Positions 22,887 to 31,262 of a DNA stretch of 53,813 bases are shown here, piece after piece. This stretch comes from Clostridia bacterium. Its GTDB lineage: Bacteria > Bacillota > Clostridia > Oscillospirales > CAG-272. The stretch covers positions 1-53,813 of the forward strand of contig JAFSSK010000128.1 of the NCBI GenBank assembly GCA_017451045.1, written 5' to 3'. The translations under genes and the position numbers were made by a program. Under the pieces are notes generated by a model, which did no database searches, had not been told where the DNA came from, and saw nothing but the letters and a program-made list of their open reading frames with translations. Numbering within the stretch: position 1 is the first letter of the stretch; each line of letters opens with the position of its first letter.

Positions 22887-24431
22887 ATGAGTCAGTCTTT
22901 TGGACGGTATAAACGTGTTCTGATGTTCGGAATCGACGGCATGGGCGCCTACAACAAAATCGCAAAGACGCCGAATATGGATGCCGTGTTCGCCAATGGC
23001 GCCACAACGTATGAGGCGTACTCCGAACGCCCGACGATAAGCGGTCAGTGCTGGACGAGCATGCTGACGGGCGCTATGCCGGAAGTGCACGGCCTGTCCA
23101 ACTGCAACATGCACCCGAACCCGGAGATCCCGACGCTTGTCACGATGATACGTAAAGCGCATCCGAATGCGACCCTGGCTGTCTTTTCCGCCTGGAAATC
23201 GATAGGCTGGCAGATCATCGGGGAAGGAATGGGTGCGGATGTGATCGACGGAGGCGAGGACGAGCCTTTGATCCAGAGACTGGAAGCGTATCTAGAGGAT
23301 CACGATCCGGAGTTCTTGTTCGTCCAGCTTGACTGCGTAGACGGTGCGGGACACGGAAACGGATACGGAACGCCGGGCCATCTGGACGCCATCACCAAAG
23401 CCGACGAACAGTTCGGACGCGTCGTGCATCAGTATCAGAAGCACGAAAGGATGAAAGACACCCTGATCCTGCTGTCGGCGGATCACGGCGGGACGCTCAG
23501 AGGATCCCACGGGGCATGGACGCCTGAAGAGCACTTCGTCTTCCTCGGCGTGGCAGGCGACGGCGTTTTGCACGGGCAGATCGGGGAAGTGCATCTTCGC
23601 GACTATCCGGCCATCGTGCTGTGGGCGCTCGGGATCAAAGAGCCGGCATTCAACAAGAAAGGCTATGTCGGGCAGCTTCCGGTCGGCGTGTTCCCGGACG
23701 CAGGTGTTGCGGAAAGGATAGACGTTTCAACGAAGCAGAAGTTCTTCAAACCGTCCGCCGAGCCTGCGGTCGGCAGCGAAGGATGGATCGGGAATTTTTT
23801 GCCCGAGGAAAAGATAAAGATCTTCATCAACTTCGAAGACGGCGTGAAGGATGTGTCGGGCCATTGCAAGACGACCGTGGAGAGCGGACTCATCAAGCAT
23901 TATTCGGAGGGGATACGCGGACAGTGCGGGGAACTCGGAAACGGCATATTCAGAATTGACAACATCCAGCACGGACCGGTGTTCTCCCTTGCGTTCTGGC
24001 TGATGTGTGACGTCAGCAACGACTCCTGGTCGGATGTTCTCACGACCAAAGACGGCGTGCACAGGGGCTTTTCCATTTCCGCGGCCGACTCCGGCATGGG
24101 CATCTACCTGAAAGAGATCAACAGCAGAGGCAAGTACGATGACTGCTGGAAACTGCAGCGTACGGGGGACGAAGGCCTGTCCAGATCCGCGTGGACGCAT
24201 TTCATTTTCACTGTCGATCTGGTAAAGAACAGGATCACCTCCTACATGAATTTCGCAAAACGGATAGACGGCTGCCCCAATTACGATCTGAAGGATTTCA
24301 TCCGGTTCGATTCGGTCAGGTGCGGGGTGGATCACTCGGAAGGCGCCTATAAAATGGTGGACGACATCCTCCTTTACGACGGCGCACTGCAGCCGGGGGC
24401 ACTGAAAAAATACTATATGTTCCGCCCGTAA
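22887..24431 (+). CDS. alkaline phosphatase-superfamily phosphodiesterase fused to a LamG/concanavalin-like domain
   Basis: 514 residues. The N-terminal 300 residues are a metal-dependent phosphodiesterase/phosphatase of the alkaline phosphatase superfamily: FGIDGMG with Asp17, nucleophile Thr50 in RPTISGQCW, DCVDGAGH (Asp149, His156), ADHGG (Asp199, His200) and a further His at 208 or 216. From about residue 310 (INFEDG) to the end the sequence looks like a LamG or concanavalin-type beta sandwich (LAFWLMCD, GFSIS, ILLYDGAL). There is no signal peptide, so this sugar-binding-like domain seems cytoplasmic. ATG 22887 is better spaced from GAGGG than ATG 22878. Substrate unknown. Confidence 0.85.
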   Translation: MSQSFGRYKRVLMFGIDGMGAYNKIAKTPNMDAVFANGATTYEAYSERPTISGQCWTSMLTGAMPEVHGLSNCNMHPNPEIPTLVTMIRKAHPNATLAVFSAWKSIGWQIIGEGMGADVIDGGEDEPLIQRLEAYLEDHDPEFLFVQLDCVDGAGHGNGYGTPGHLDAITKADEQFGRVVHQYQKHERMKDTLILLSADHGGTLRGSHGAWTPEEHFVFLGVAGDGVLHGQIGEVHLRDYPAIVLWALGIKEPAFNKKGYVGQLPVGVFPDAGVAERIDVSTKQKFFKPSAEPAVGSEGWIGNFLPEEKIKIFINFEDGVKDVSGHCKTTVESGLIKHYSEGIRGQCGELGNGIFRIDNIQHGPVFSLAFWLMCDVSNDSWSDVLTTKDGVHRGFSISAADSGMGIYLKEINSRGKYDDCWKLQRTGDEGLSRSAWTHFIFTVDLVKNRITSYMNFAKRIDGCPNYDLKDFIRFDSVRCGVDHSEGAYKMVDDILLYDGALQPGALKKYYMFRP

Positions 24432-24457
24432 CAGACGGGTCGAACGCGCAGAACAGA

Positions 24458-24495
24458 AAAGACCGTTCAGGGATTTGACCCGGGACGGCCTTTTG
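24458..24495. terminator. bidirectional terminator
   Basis: AAAAGACCGT pairs with ACGGCCTTTT, so A and T runs flank the stem. It lies between the convergent phosphatase and thiT genes. Confidence 0.75.
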
Positions 24496-24515
24496 TATGA
24501 AGTGCGCAACAGGAA

Positions 24516-25175
24516 TCAGTTTGCTTTTGTGATCGCCGGGATCCTGGAGACTGCCAGCGCAGCCACAGCCGTGATGACGATCTCCGGGATCATATAAAGC
24601 CCGTTATAGAAAACAGAGTAGATGATGCCCAGCGCCGCACCGCTGAAATTCGACAGGATGACATTGCCTATCGCATAGAAGCCTTCCTGGCTGAAAAACC
24701 ATTCGGCATATGTGCCGAAGAAGATGTAGCCGGAAACGATGTGCACGAGATATCTTGCAGAAAGCGCCACGACAGAGCCAAGAATGAGGGCGGGCGTCTT
24801 CGACAAGGAATTGCGGAAGATCCCGCCGATGCCGAGCACGGTGTAGGCCAGCAGGTAATCCAGAAGGACGATGAAAACGGCCGCGCGGTATCCCATAAAA
24901 TCGTCTGAATTGACGGAAAACAGCGCCAGCACATATCCCGAGCCTACGAAAGCCCCGAGGGCCAGCTGGATGACAGAGTAGAGGAAAGAGCAGAAGAACC
25001 CCCATCGGATCCCGAACATATAGGCGATGACGATGATGGGAAGCATGCTGGCGATCGTGAATCCGCCGCCGAACGGAAGATTCAGAAACGGGATATAGCC
25101 GCATACAATCGCCAGGACCGTCGACAGAGCGATCAGGACGGCGCTGGTCGTGAGTTTCTTTGCTGTGTTTTTCAT
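24516..25175 (-). CDS. thiT: thiamine ECF transporter substrate-binding subunit ThiT
   Basis: 219-residue membrane protein with six hydrophobic segments, the S component that binds thiamine and works with a shared EcfT/EcfA module encoded elsewhere. The start (MKNTAKKLTTSAVLIALSTV), the LPFGGGFTIASMLPI loop, SGYIFFGTYA and the NVILSNF segment fit the ThiT family. ATG 25175 has AAGGAG upstream. The assignment is strongly supported by the TPP riboswitch directly ahead, which links the gene to thiamine status. Confidence 0.93.
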   Translation of the reverse strand: MKNTAKKLTTSAVLIALSTVLAIVCGYIPFLNLPFGGGFTIASMLPIIVIAYMFGIRWGFFCSFLYSVIQLALGAFVGSGYVLALFSVNSDDFMGYRAAVFIVLLDYLLAYTVLGIGGIFRNSLSKTPALILGSVVALSARYLVHIVSGYIFFGTYAEWFFSQEGFYAIGNVILSNFSGAALGIIYSVFYNGLYMIPEIVITAVAALAVSRIPAITKAN

Positions 25176-25206
25176 AATATAACTCCTTTGGAGAAAAATG
25201 CGAATG

Positions 25207-25233
25207 GAAAAAGGCCGCACGTATAGCGCGGCC
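25207..25233 (-). terminator. riboswitch-controlled terminator
   Basis: GGCCGC/GCGGCC hairpin (25213-25218, 25228-25233) followed on the minus strand by a T run, between the TPP aptamer and thiT. It should form when TPP is bound and stop thiT transcription. Confidence 0.85.
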
Positions 25234-25244
25234 TTTTCGTTGTA

Positions 25245-25330
25245 AAGCTCCCTACGTCGGTATTGTCCGAATCAGGTAAAGGGTTCGGTGTCACCATCTC
25301 AGCCGACTCATGCGGTCAGCACCCCTGCCG
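25245..25330 (-). promoter_or_regulatory. TPP riboswitch (thi-box)
   Basis: The minus strand has the conserved blocks in order: GGGGTGCTGACC, GGCTGAGATGGTGACACC, ACCCTTTACCTGATTCGG, then ACAATACCGACGTAGGGA. This is the thiamine pyrophosphate aptamer; with the terminator behind it the control is transcriptional and negative. It begins only about 10 bp after the foldase lipoprotein stop, so its transcript either starts inside that gene or reads through from it. Confidence 0.96.
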
Positions 25331-25340
25331 TTTATGCTGT

Positions 25341-26651
25341 TTAATAATAGAAATTCACGCCGACGGATTTCATATCCGGCGCGACCGCCATGACATTGTC
25401 GTAAATGACGATCCTGTCCATATACGGCTGGCATTTGTCATAGAACAGCTCATCGCAGATCAGATCCGAAAAACTGAACAGATCGTTTTCAAACCAGATC
25501 TGGTTGTTTTCTTTCGAATACGCGCCGTCCGGAAGCTCGTATTTCCGGATGATATGATAGCCGTAATCGGACGTCAATAGTATAACATCTCCGACCTCCA
25601 TTGTCAAGAGCGAATCACGCGCCGTGTTGAGGTAATCCATGTCCTGCCCCAGACTCGAATAGGAAATGTCTTTGCACAAAAAATAACCGTCCTCATACCC
25701 GCTGTCCGTGCCTGCGTCGTCGCTGTCCGTGTAAATGTAGTGCTCGAACGTGATGGGGTCGCCCGGGTGCTCATCGAGAGCGGCCATCAGTTCCGACACT
25801 CTGCTTTCGACCGCCCGCAGTTCTTCGGCTGAAAGGGATTCCGTATCGCTTTCGCCGTCATTGTCACGGTCCAGATAGTTGATCAGCCCGTTCTCCTCGT
25901 CATAGGCAACGGTACCGTCCGGGTTCCTGTAAACGCCCTCGCTGTCAGGGACGCCGTTGACGGTATCGTATGCGATGGTCCCGTCCTGGTTGTAGTAGAT
26001 GACGTTGCCGTCGCCGTCCCGTTCGGGAATGTACTTGTAATTCGCCAGGAAAATCTGCTTGAAGCAGACGAAATTGGACTGGTAAAACTCATCCTTTGCG
26101 CTGGTAGCGACCAAAGACGCCCGGGCACCGTACAGATGCTGCTTGAGATATTCCAGTTTCGCTTCCATTATGTATATGTCCCGGAGCATGTCGTAGTTGA
26201 CCCCGTAGTCGGCCAGGATGCGGTTGAAAGTGCTCTTTGAGCCGTTGGCGTCATAATCGATGCGCTCCTGCATATCCTCGTCTATGGATTTGTAGTAAGA
26301 ATCGGGAAGCGTCAGGCCGTATTCCTCGTCAAACAGGTAGAGCGTGACGAGATACTGTTTCAGATTGTTCAGGACCGCCTGGCTGAAATACTGATTGTAT
26401 GTGGTCCCGTCCATGGAGATCGTCATGTTCCAGAAACTCTCGTCGGTGACGGAGTAGCCTGTCTGTGTACGGACCGAATAGGCGAGATTGCCCTTCAGCC
26501 GCGACAGCAGCAGCTCGTATGTGTTGACGGAGATAGTGCTCTTCCCAAGGGACATGAGCGTACTGGTACTCGAAACACAGCCGGACAGGCTGCACAAAAG
26601 CAACAGTACGGCCAGCGCAAAAGCGGTTAACAGGGCGATTCGTTTTTTCAT
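25341..26651 (-). CDS. lipoprotein with degenerate SurA/PrsA-like foldase architecture
   Basis: 436 residues. A signal peptide ends in the lipobox LSGC with Cys25, so it is anchored outside on the membrane. A SurA_N-like helical region (about 35-185) is followed by a parvulin-like C-terminal region (FEHYIY at 302; MEVGDVILLTSDYGYHIIRKYEL). Between them, residues 205-275 form an acidic insert with repeated NxDGTxAYDxxNG units (221-233, 243-255) and a DRDNDGESD calcium-loop-like motif (261-269). It probably helps fold exported proteins; prolyl isomerase activity is unproven. It sits 69 bp behind mfd. Confidence 0.8.
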   Translation of the reverse strand: MKKRIALLTAFALAVLLLLCSLSGCVSSTSTLMSLGKSTISVNTYELLLSRLKGNLAYSVRTQTGYSVTDESFWNMTISMDGTTYNQYFSQAVLNNLKQYLVTLYLFDEEYGLTLPDSYYKSIDEDMQERIDYDANGSKSTFNRILADYGVNYDMLRDIYIMEAKLEYLKQHLYGARASLVATSAKDEFYQSNFVCFKQIFLANYKYIPERDGDGNVIYYNQDGTIAYDTVNGVPDSEGVYRNPDGTVAYDEENGLINYLDRDNDGESDTESLSAEELRAVESRVSELMAALDEHPGDPITFEHYIYTDSDDAGTDSGYEDGYFLCKDISYSSLGQDMDYLNTARDSLLTMEVGDVILLTSDYGYHIIRKYELPDGAYSKENNQIWFENDLFSFSDLICDELFYDKCQPYMDRIVIYDNVMAVAPDMKSVGVNFYY

Positions 26652-26720
26652 GTTTTCCTCAAGCCCGGATCCCGTGACGGCTGTCCGGAAAGGCGGGCCA
26701 TGCCTCCGTAATAGTAGTGT

Positions 26721-29700
26721 TTACTGCTGATTTGCCAGTTCAAGGTATTTTTCAAAGAGTTTATGCAGATCGCGAAGGATATCTTCGTTTGCGCCGAATC
26801 TCATCTGGATAGACAGAATCGGATCGGTGGTGATCTGAAGTTTTTTACCGAATAGAAGTTTCATATCCACCCACATTTCCCGGTCGAACTTGTAGGGCAC
26901 GATGATGACGTTCCTGCCTTCCTGCTTGACTGATTTCATCCCGCACCGGGAAGCAAAAGATTTGATCAGGGCGATACGGATCAGGTTGTCCGCGGCCGGC
27001 GGCATGTCGCCGAAACGGTCCAGCAGTTCGTCTGCGATATCATCCTGGTCATCCTGCGAATGGATCATGGCGATCTTCTTGTACAGCGCGATCCGCTGCG
27101 TCGAGGCGGGGACGTACGATTCGGGCAGGTATGCGTCGAAATTCAGGGAAACGACGCATTCGGGGTCGGGTTCCGGCGGCGTTTGACCGCGCTCCTCGAG
27201 GATGGCTTCGTTGACAAGCTTGATATACATGTCGTATCCGACGCTGTCCATGTTCCCGTGTTGCTCGGTGCCGAGCAGGTTGCCGATCCCGCGGATCTCC
27301 ATGTCCCTGATGGCAATGTTGAATCCCGCGCCGAATTCCGTGTATTCCCGAATGGCGTCCAGGCGTTTCTCGGACAGTTCGGACAGGGCCATCCCGCGCG
27401 GGTAGGTCAGGTAGGCGTAGGCTTTCCTGGAGGATCGTCCGATGCGTCCGCGGATCTGGTGAAGCTGCGCCAGACCCAGCCGGTGCGCATTTGTGACGAT
27501 CAGCGTATTGGCGTTCGGGATGTCGATGCCGTTCTCGATGATGGATGTGGCAACCAGGATATCCAGCTGGCCGGACAGCATATCGTTCCAGGTGTCTTCC
27601 AGCTCTTCCTTCGGCATCTTTCCGTGCGCCACGCCGATCCTGGCTCCGGGTATGGCTTTCTCAAGGGTTGCCCGTACGTCCAGAATGTCTTCGATCACAT
27701 TGTGCAGATAGAACACCTGCCCGCCGCGGTGGAGTTCGCGTTTGATGGCGTCCGTGACAATCAGATCGTCATATTCCAGCACGTATGTCTGGACGGGCTG
27801 CCGCTCGCCTGGCGCCTCGTCGAGCAGGGAAATGTCCCGGATCCCGTTCATCGCCATATTCATCGTCCGCGGGATCGGCGTGGCCGTCAGAGTCAGCACG
27901 TCAACGTTGGGCGCCAGCTGTTTGATCTTTTCTTTCTGCGCCACGCCGAAGCGCTGCTCCTCGTCCACGATCAGAAGACCGAGGTTCTTGAATTCGATAT
28001 CGGCGGAAAGCAGCCGGTGCGTTCCGATCAGAATATCCGTCTCCCCCCGTCTGAGACGGTCAAGGGAGATCTGATTCTGCTTTGGCGTTTTGAACCTAGA
28101 GACCATGTCGATGGAAACGGCGAACGAGCGCATCCTGCTGGTCGCGGTCTGGTAGTGCTGAAACGCGAGGATGGTCGTCGGCACGAGGAAGGCCACCTGC
28201 TTGCCGGCCAATACCGCTTTGAAGGCGGCCCGAAGTGCGACTTCCGTCTTTCCGTAACCGACGTCTCCGCACAGCAGCCGGTCCATCGGGACCGGTTTTT
28301 CCATGTCCTTCTTGATATCCTCTATGGCGTTCAGCTGGCTGGTTGTCTCTTCGTAGGGGAAGGAGGATTCGAATTCTTCCTGCAGCGCGTCGTCCGGCGG
28401 GAAAACGAATCCCGGCTTCCGCGAACGTTCCGCGTACAGCATAAGGAGTTCCTTCGCCATCTGCTTGGCGATGGATTTTGTCTTCGCTTTCGCTTTTCCC
28501 CAGGAGTCGCTGCCCAGCTTTGAAAGCTTGAGCGTTTTATCGTCTGCGTTGGCGCCGATGTATTTTGCGATCCTGTCCAGTTTCTCGACCGGAATGAACA
28601 GTTTGTCCGAGCCGTCGTACTTTATGCTGATATAGTCGTGCGTGATCCCTTCGACGGTCAGCTTTTCAAGGCCCATGTAGATACCGATGCCGTGGACGTC
28701 GTGCACGACGTAGTCGCCTACGTTCAACTCGGCATAGGAGAGGATCGTTTTCGTGTCTTTCGATCTTTTCGTTTTGCGGTGCCTGCTCCTCCCCGAATAC
28801 AGGATGGGGCCTGCTTCTGCGGGGATCAGGCTGACGACTGCCGCTTTGGAGCGCAGCAGTTCATACCCGGTCGATGAGCAGGAGGACGTGATATAGACGG
28901 TGCCCCGTTCGAAATCGGTCGTTTCGATCTCTGTGCCGGGCTGCAGAACGACGTGACGGAATCCGGCGCTGCGCAGAAGGTCCGACGCGTTGGACGCCGC
29001 TGTCTGGTTTTCCACCTCCAAAAGGATCTTGAACCGGTTGTCGATCAGGTGTCCCAGATCTTCAATCAGCAGTTCAAAGGATGTCGCGTATGAGACGGGC
29101 TGTCTTGTCTGAAAACTGAACAGCCCCGCCATTTTCGTGCCGGACATCCTGTGTGTGAACGAATCGAGATGCAGGGCCGCGCGCCGTTCCAGATAGGCGA
29201 CAAAATCTGATGCAGATTTGGAATAGCGGGCATATTTTTCCGGCAGCATGCCGTCGTCGATCAGACCGTTGACGACCGAGAACAGCTCGCTCTCTGCGGT
29301 TTTGATCTGCTCGGACAGGGCATTTGTCCCGAGCAGGAAACAGACGTTGCGTTCGGGCAGATAATCCAGCAGGCAGAAGGCCTCCGGATATACCAAAGAT
29401 ATGTATTTGTCGATGAACAGCAGTTCTGACCCGGCTTCTACGGCATGGATCTCGGACTCGAGAGACGTGCGCGCTTCCTGTGTGGGCGCCGCCTGGCAAA
29501 GCTGCTGAAGGACTTTTTTCAGCTTGGCGTATGCCGGCTTCCCGGGGAGGATCTCCCGCGCCGGCGGAATGGAGATCCTGTCGATCTGTTCGATGCTGCG
29601 CTGCGTTGCCGTATCGAACAGGGTCATGCGGTCGATCTCGTCGCCGATCAGCTCGATCCTGACCGGCGCGTTGAAATCTGTGGCCGAACCGGCTTCCGTA

Positions 29701-30293
29701 ACGGCGTCGGCATAGGGCGGGTAAATGTCGATGATGCCGCCTCGCACGGAGAACTGACCGATCCCGTCGACAAGATCGCAGCGGATGTACCCGGCGTCCA
29801 CCAGCGCCCTGGAAACGGCAGGCAGATCCAGAGAATCCGACTTGTTGATGACCAGTGTCGCGTCTTTCAAAACGGCCGGGGGGATCGTATAAGACAGGGC
29901 TGCGTCGGGCGTGGAGACGACAACGGAAAGCGTCCCTTTTAGAATGCCCGTCAACACTTGCAGCCTCTCATGCTCGAAATCATGGGAGGCCGTGATGTTA
30001 TAAAGATTCAGATCTCTCGGAGGAAACACCTCTGCGGATATGCCGCAGGCGGAAAGTCTGTCCCGGATGATCCGGCAGGATTTTCCGTTCGGGCAGAGGA
30101 TAAGGGAGGGCGCTGCGGCAGCTGCCGGCAGATCGTCAAGCAGCGAGACGAGGAACGATTCGACCGCACCTTCGCACAGCCCGCCGACCAGGATCGGCAT
30201 CGGCTTTGTCCGCAGACAGGAGCCGACGGCTTCGAGCAGCTGCCCGTATTCCTCCTCCTCCCGGATGAACGAGGAAGAAAGCTTATTGTCCAT
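26721..30293 (-). CDS. mfd: transcription-repair coupling factor
   Basis: 1190-residue DNA translocase that pushes stalled RNA polymerase off damaged DNA and recruits UvrA. Order of domains: UvrB-like N-terminal part (1-450), RNA polymerase-interacting domain (about 519-578, LNVGDYVVHDVHGIGIYMG), RecG-like helicase with Walker A GDVGYGKTE (near 680) and DEEQ (near 776), and the C-terminal TRCF domain. ATG 30293 has AAGGAGG 3 nt upstream; an in-frame extension to 30347 lies inside pth. The start overlaps the pth stop by 11 bp, the same pth-mfd order as in B. subtilis. Confidence 0.97.
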   Translation of the reverse strand: MDNKLSSSFIREEEEYGQLLEAVGSCLRTKPMPILVGGLCEGAVESFLVSLLDDLPAAAAAPSLILCPNGKSCRIIRDRLSACGISAEVFPPRDLNLYNITASHDFEHERLQVLTGILKGTLSVVVSTPDAALSYTIPPAVLKDATLVINKSDSLDLPAVSRALVDAGYIRCDLVDGIGQFSVRGGIIDIYPPYADAVTEAGSATDFNAPVRIELIGDEIDRMTLFDTATQRSIEQIDRISIPPAREILPGKPAYAKLKKVLQQLCQAAPTQEARTSLESEIHAVEAGSELLFIDKYISLVYPEAFCLLDYLPERNVCFLLGTNALSEQIKTAESELFSVVNGLIDDGMLPEKYARYSKSASDFVAYLERRAALHLDSFTHRMSGTKMAGLFSFQTRQPVSYATSFELLIEDLGHLIDNRFKILLEVENQTAASNASDLLRSAGFRHVVLQPGTEIETTDFERGTVYITSSCSSTGYELLRSKAAVVSLIPAEAGPILYSGRSRHRKTKRSKDTKTILSYAELNVGDYVVHDVHGIGIYMGLEKLTVEGITHDYISIKYDGSDKLFIPVEKLDRIAKYIGANADDKTLKLSKLGSDSWGKAKAKTKSIAKQMAKELLMLYAERSRKPGFVFPPDDALQEEFESSFPYEETTSQLNAIEDIKKDMEKPVPMDRLLCGDVGYGKTEVALRAAFKAVLAGKQVAFLVPTTILAFQHYQTATSRMRSFAVSIDMVSRFKTPKQNQISLDRLRRGETDILIGTHRLLSADIEFKNLGLLIVDEEQRFGVAQKEKIKQLAPNVDVLTLTATPIPRTMNMAMNGIRDISLLDEAPGERQPVQTYVLEYDDLIVTDAIKRELHRGGQVFYLHNVIEDILDVRATLEKAIPGARIGVAHGKMPKEELEDTWNDMLSGQLDILVATSIIENGIDIPNANTLIVTNAHRLGLAQLHQIRGRIGRSSRKAYAYLTYPRGMALSELSEKRLDAIREYTEFGAGFNIAIRDMEIRGIGNLLGTEQHGNMDSVGYDMYIKLVNEAILEERGQTPPEPDPECVVSLNFDAYLPESYVPASTQRIALYKKIAMIHSQDDQDDIADELLDRFGDMPPAADNLIRIALIKSFASRCGMKSVKQEGRNVIIVPYKFDREMWVDMKLLFGKKLQITTDPILSIQMRFGANEDILRDLHKLFEKYLELANQQ

Positions 30294-30948
30294 GGTCCTC
30301 CTTTGCGGGTGATCCGTTGTAGGAATTGCAGAGCTGCTGCGCCGCATCCAGCTTATCCTGGAGGATCAGTTCGACGCCCTGTGCGATCGTGGAGAAGGAA
30401 TCGAACAGGATCTGCTGTTCGTCCTTGGTGAACGGGGAGAGGACCCAGTCTATGAGAGAATAGTCCGGTGACGGCTTTCCGCCGATCCCGACCTTGATGC
30501 GGGGGAAGGTATCGGCTTGCAGCTGATAGATGATGCTCTTGATCCCGTTATGCCCGCCGTCGGTCCCTTTCCCGCGGACCCGGATGCGTCCGGGATCAAG
30601 GCTGATGTCGTCGAAGATGACAAGGATATGTTCGGCCGGGATCTTGTAAAAAGCGGCGGCCTCTCTGACGGCGTTCCCGGAATTGTTCATCATCGTCTGC
30701 GGTTTCATCATCAGAACGTGTTTCCCGCTGATGACGGCATCACCGCACAGAGCCTGGAATTTTGAGCGCGTGATTTTGCAGTCGAATTTCTGAGACAGGT
30801 AGTCCATGGTCAAAAAGCCGGTGTTGTGACGTGTCAGGTGATACTTCGCCCCGGGATTCCCGAGACCGACGATCAGCCAACTGACGGGTTCGGCGGGAGA
30901 CGTATCTTTGGCAGTTATTCTTTTCAGCAGTTCGAAAATATTGGCCAT
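30283..30948 (-). CDS. pth: peptidyl-tRNA hydrolase
   Basis: 221-residue esterase that frees tRNA from prematurely released peptidyl-tRNA. Family blocks are complete: IVGLGNPGAKYHLTRHNTGF with catalytic His41, KPQTMMNNSG, the DDISLDPGRIRVR segment and GGHNGIKSI. There is a 20-residue N-terminal addition relative to the usual start, supported by AAGGGG ahead of ATG 30948. Own promoter at 31021-31049; mfd follows with overlap. Confidence 0.96.
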   Translation of the reverse strand: MANIFELLKRITAKDTSPAEPVSWLIVGLGNPGAKYHLTRHNTGFLTMDYLSQKFDCKITRSKFQALCGDAVISGKHVLMMKPQTMMNNSGNAVREAAAFYKIPAEHILVIFDDISLDPGRIRVRGKGTDGGHNGIKSIIYQLQADTFPRIKVGIGGKPSPDYSLIDWVLSPFTKDEQQILFDSFSTIAQGVELILQDKLDAAQQLCNSYNGSPAKEDHGQ

Positions 30949-31020
30949 ATCTACCCCTTGTCGTGAAATGAAAACGCAACGACGCCGTCTGCCACGAACG
31001 GCACACGGTTTTCTGCGTTC

Positions 31021-31049
31021 ATTATAATAGATATAATATAAAAAGTCAA
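31021..31049 (-). promoter_or_regulatory. promoter of pth-mfd
   Basis: Minus-strand TTGACT (31044-31049), 17 bp, TATAAT (31021-31026). The rest of the 314-bp gap to ppdK holds a GC-rich palindromic patch (near 31060-31075) and the ppdK promoter, with no gene. Confidence 0.88.
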
Positions 31050-31181
31050 TAAAAACCGCCCGCGCGGCCGCGCAAACGGCCGGGAACGCGGCAAAAACAG
31101 GCGAAATCGCGATAATTTACACATTTTTTACATTTGGAGCCGCCGATTTTTCGAATATGAGTAGATTTCCTTACTATTATA

Positions 31182-31190
31182 TGTTATAAT
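31182..31190 (+). promoter_or_regulatory. extended -10 promoter of ppdK
   Basis: TGTTATAAT at 31182-31190, an extended -10 without a good -35. The leader is about 65 nt and ends with CGGAGG before the ATG. Confidence 0.65.
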
Positions 31191-31262
31191 CTAATTTACG
31201 CTGACGGCATTCCGTCTTGAAGTTGATTAATATTTTTTTATTCTTATACGGAGGTATTTTCA

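Noticed and set aside
27060..28523. A 487-codon plus-strand open frame
   Set aside because: Antisense to the helicase part of mfd; composition-driven.
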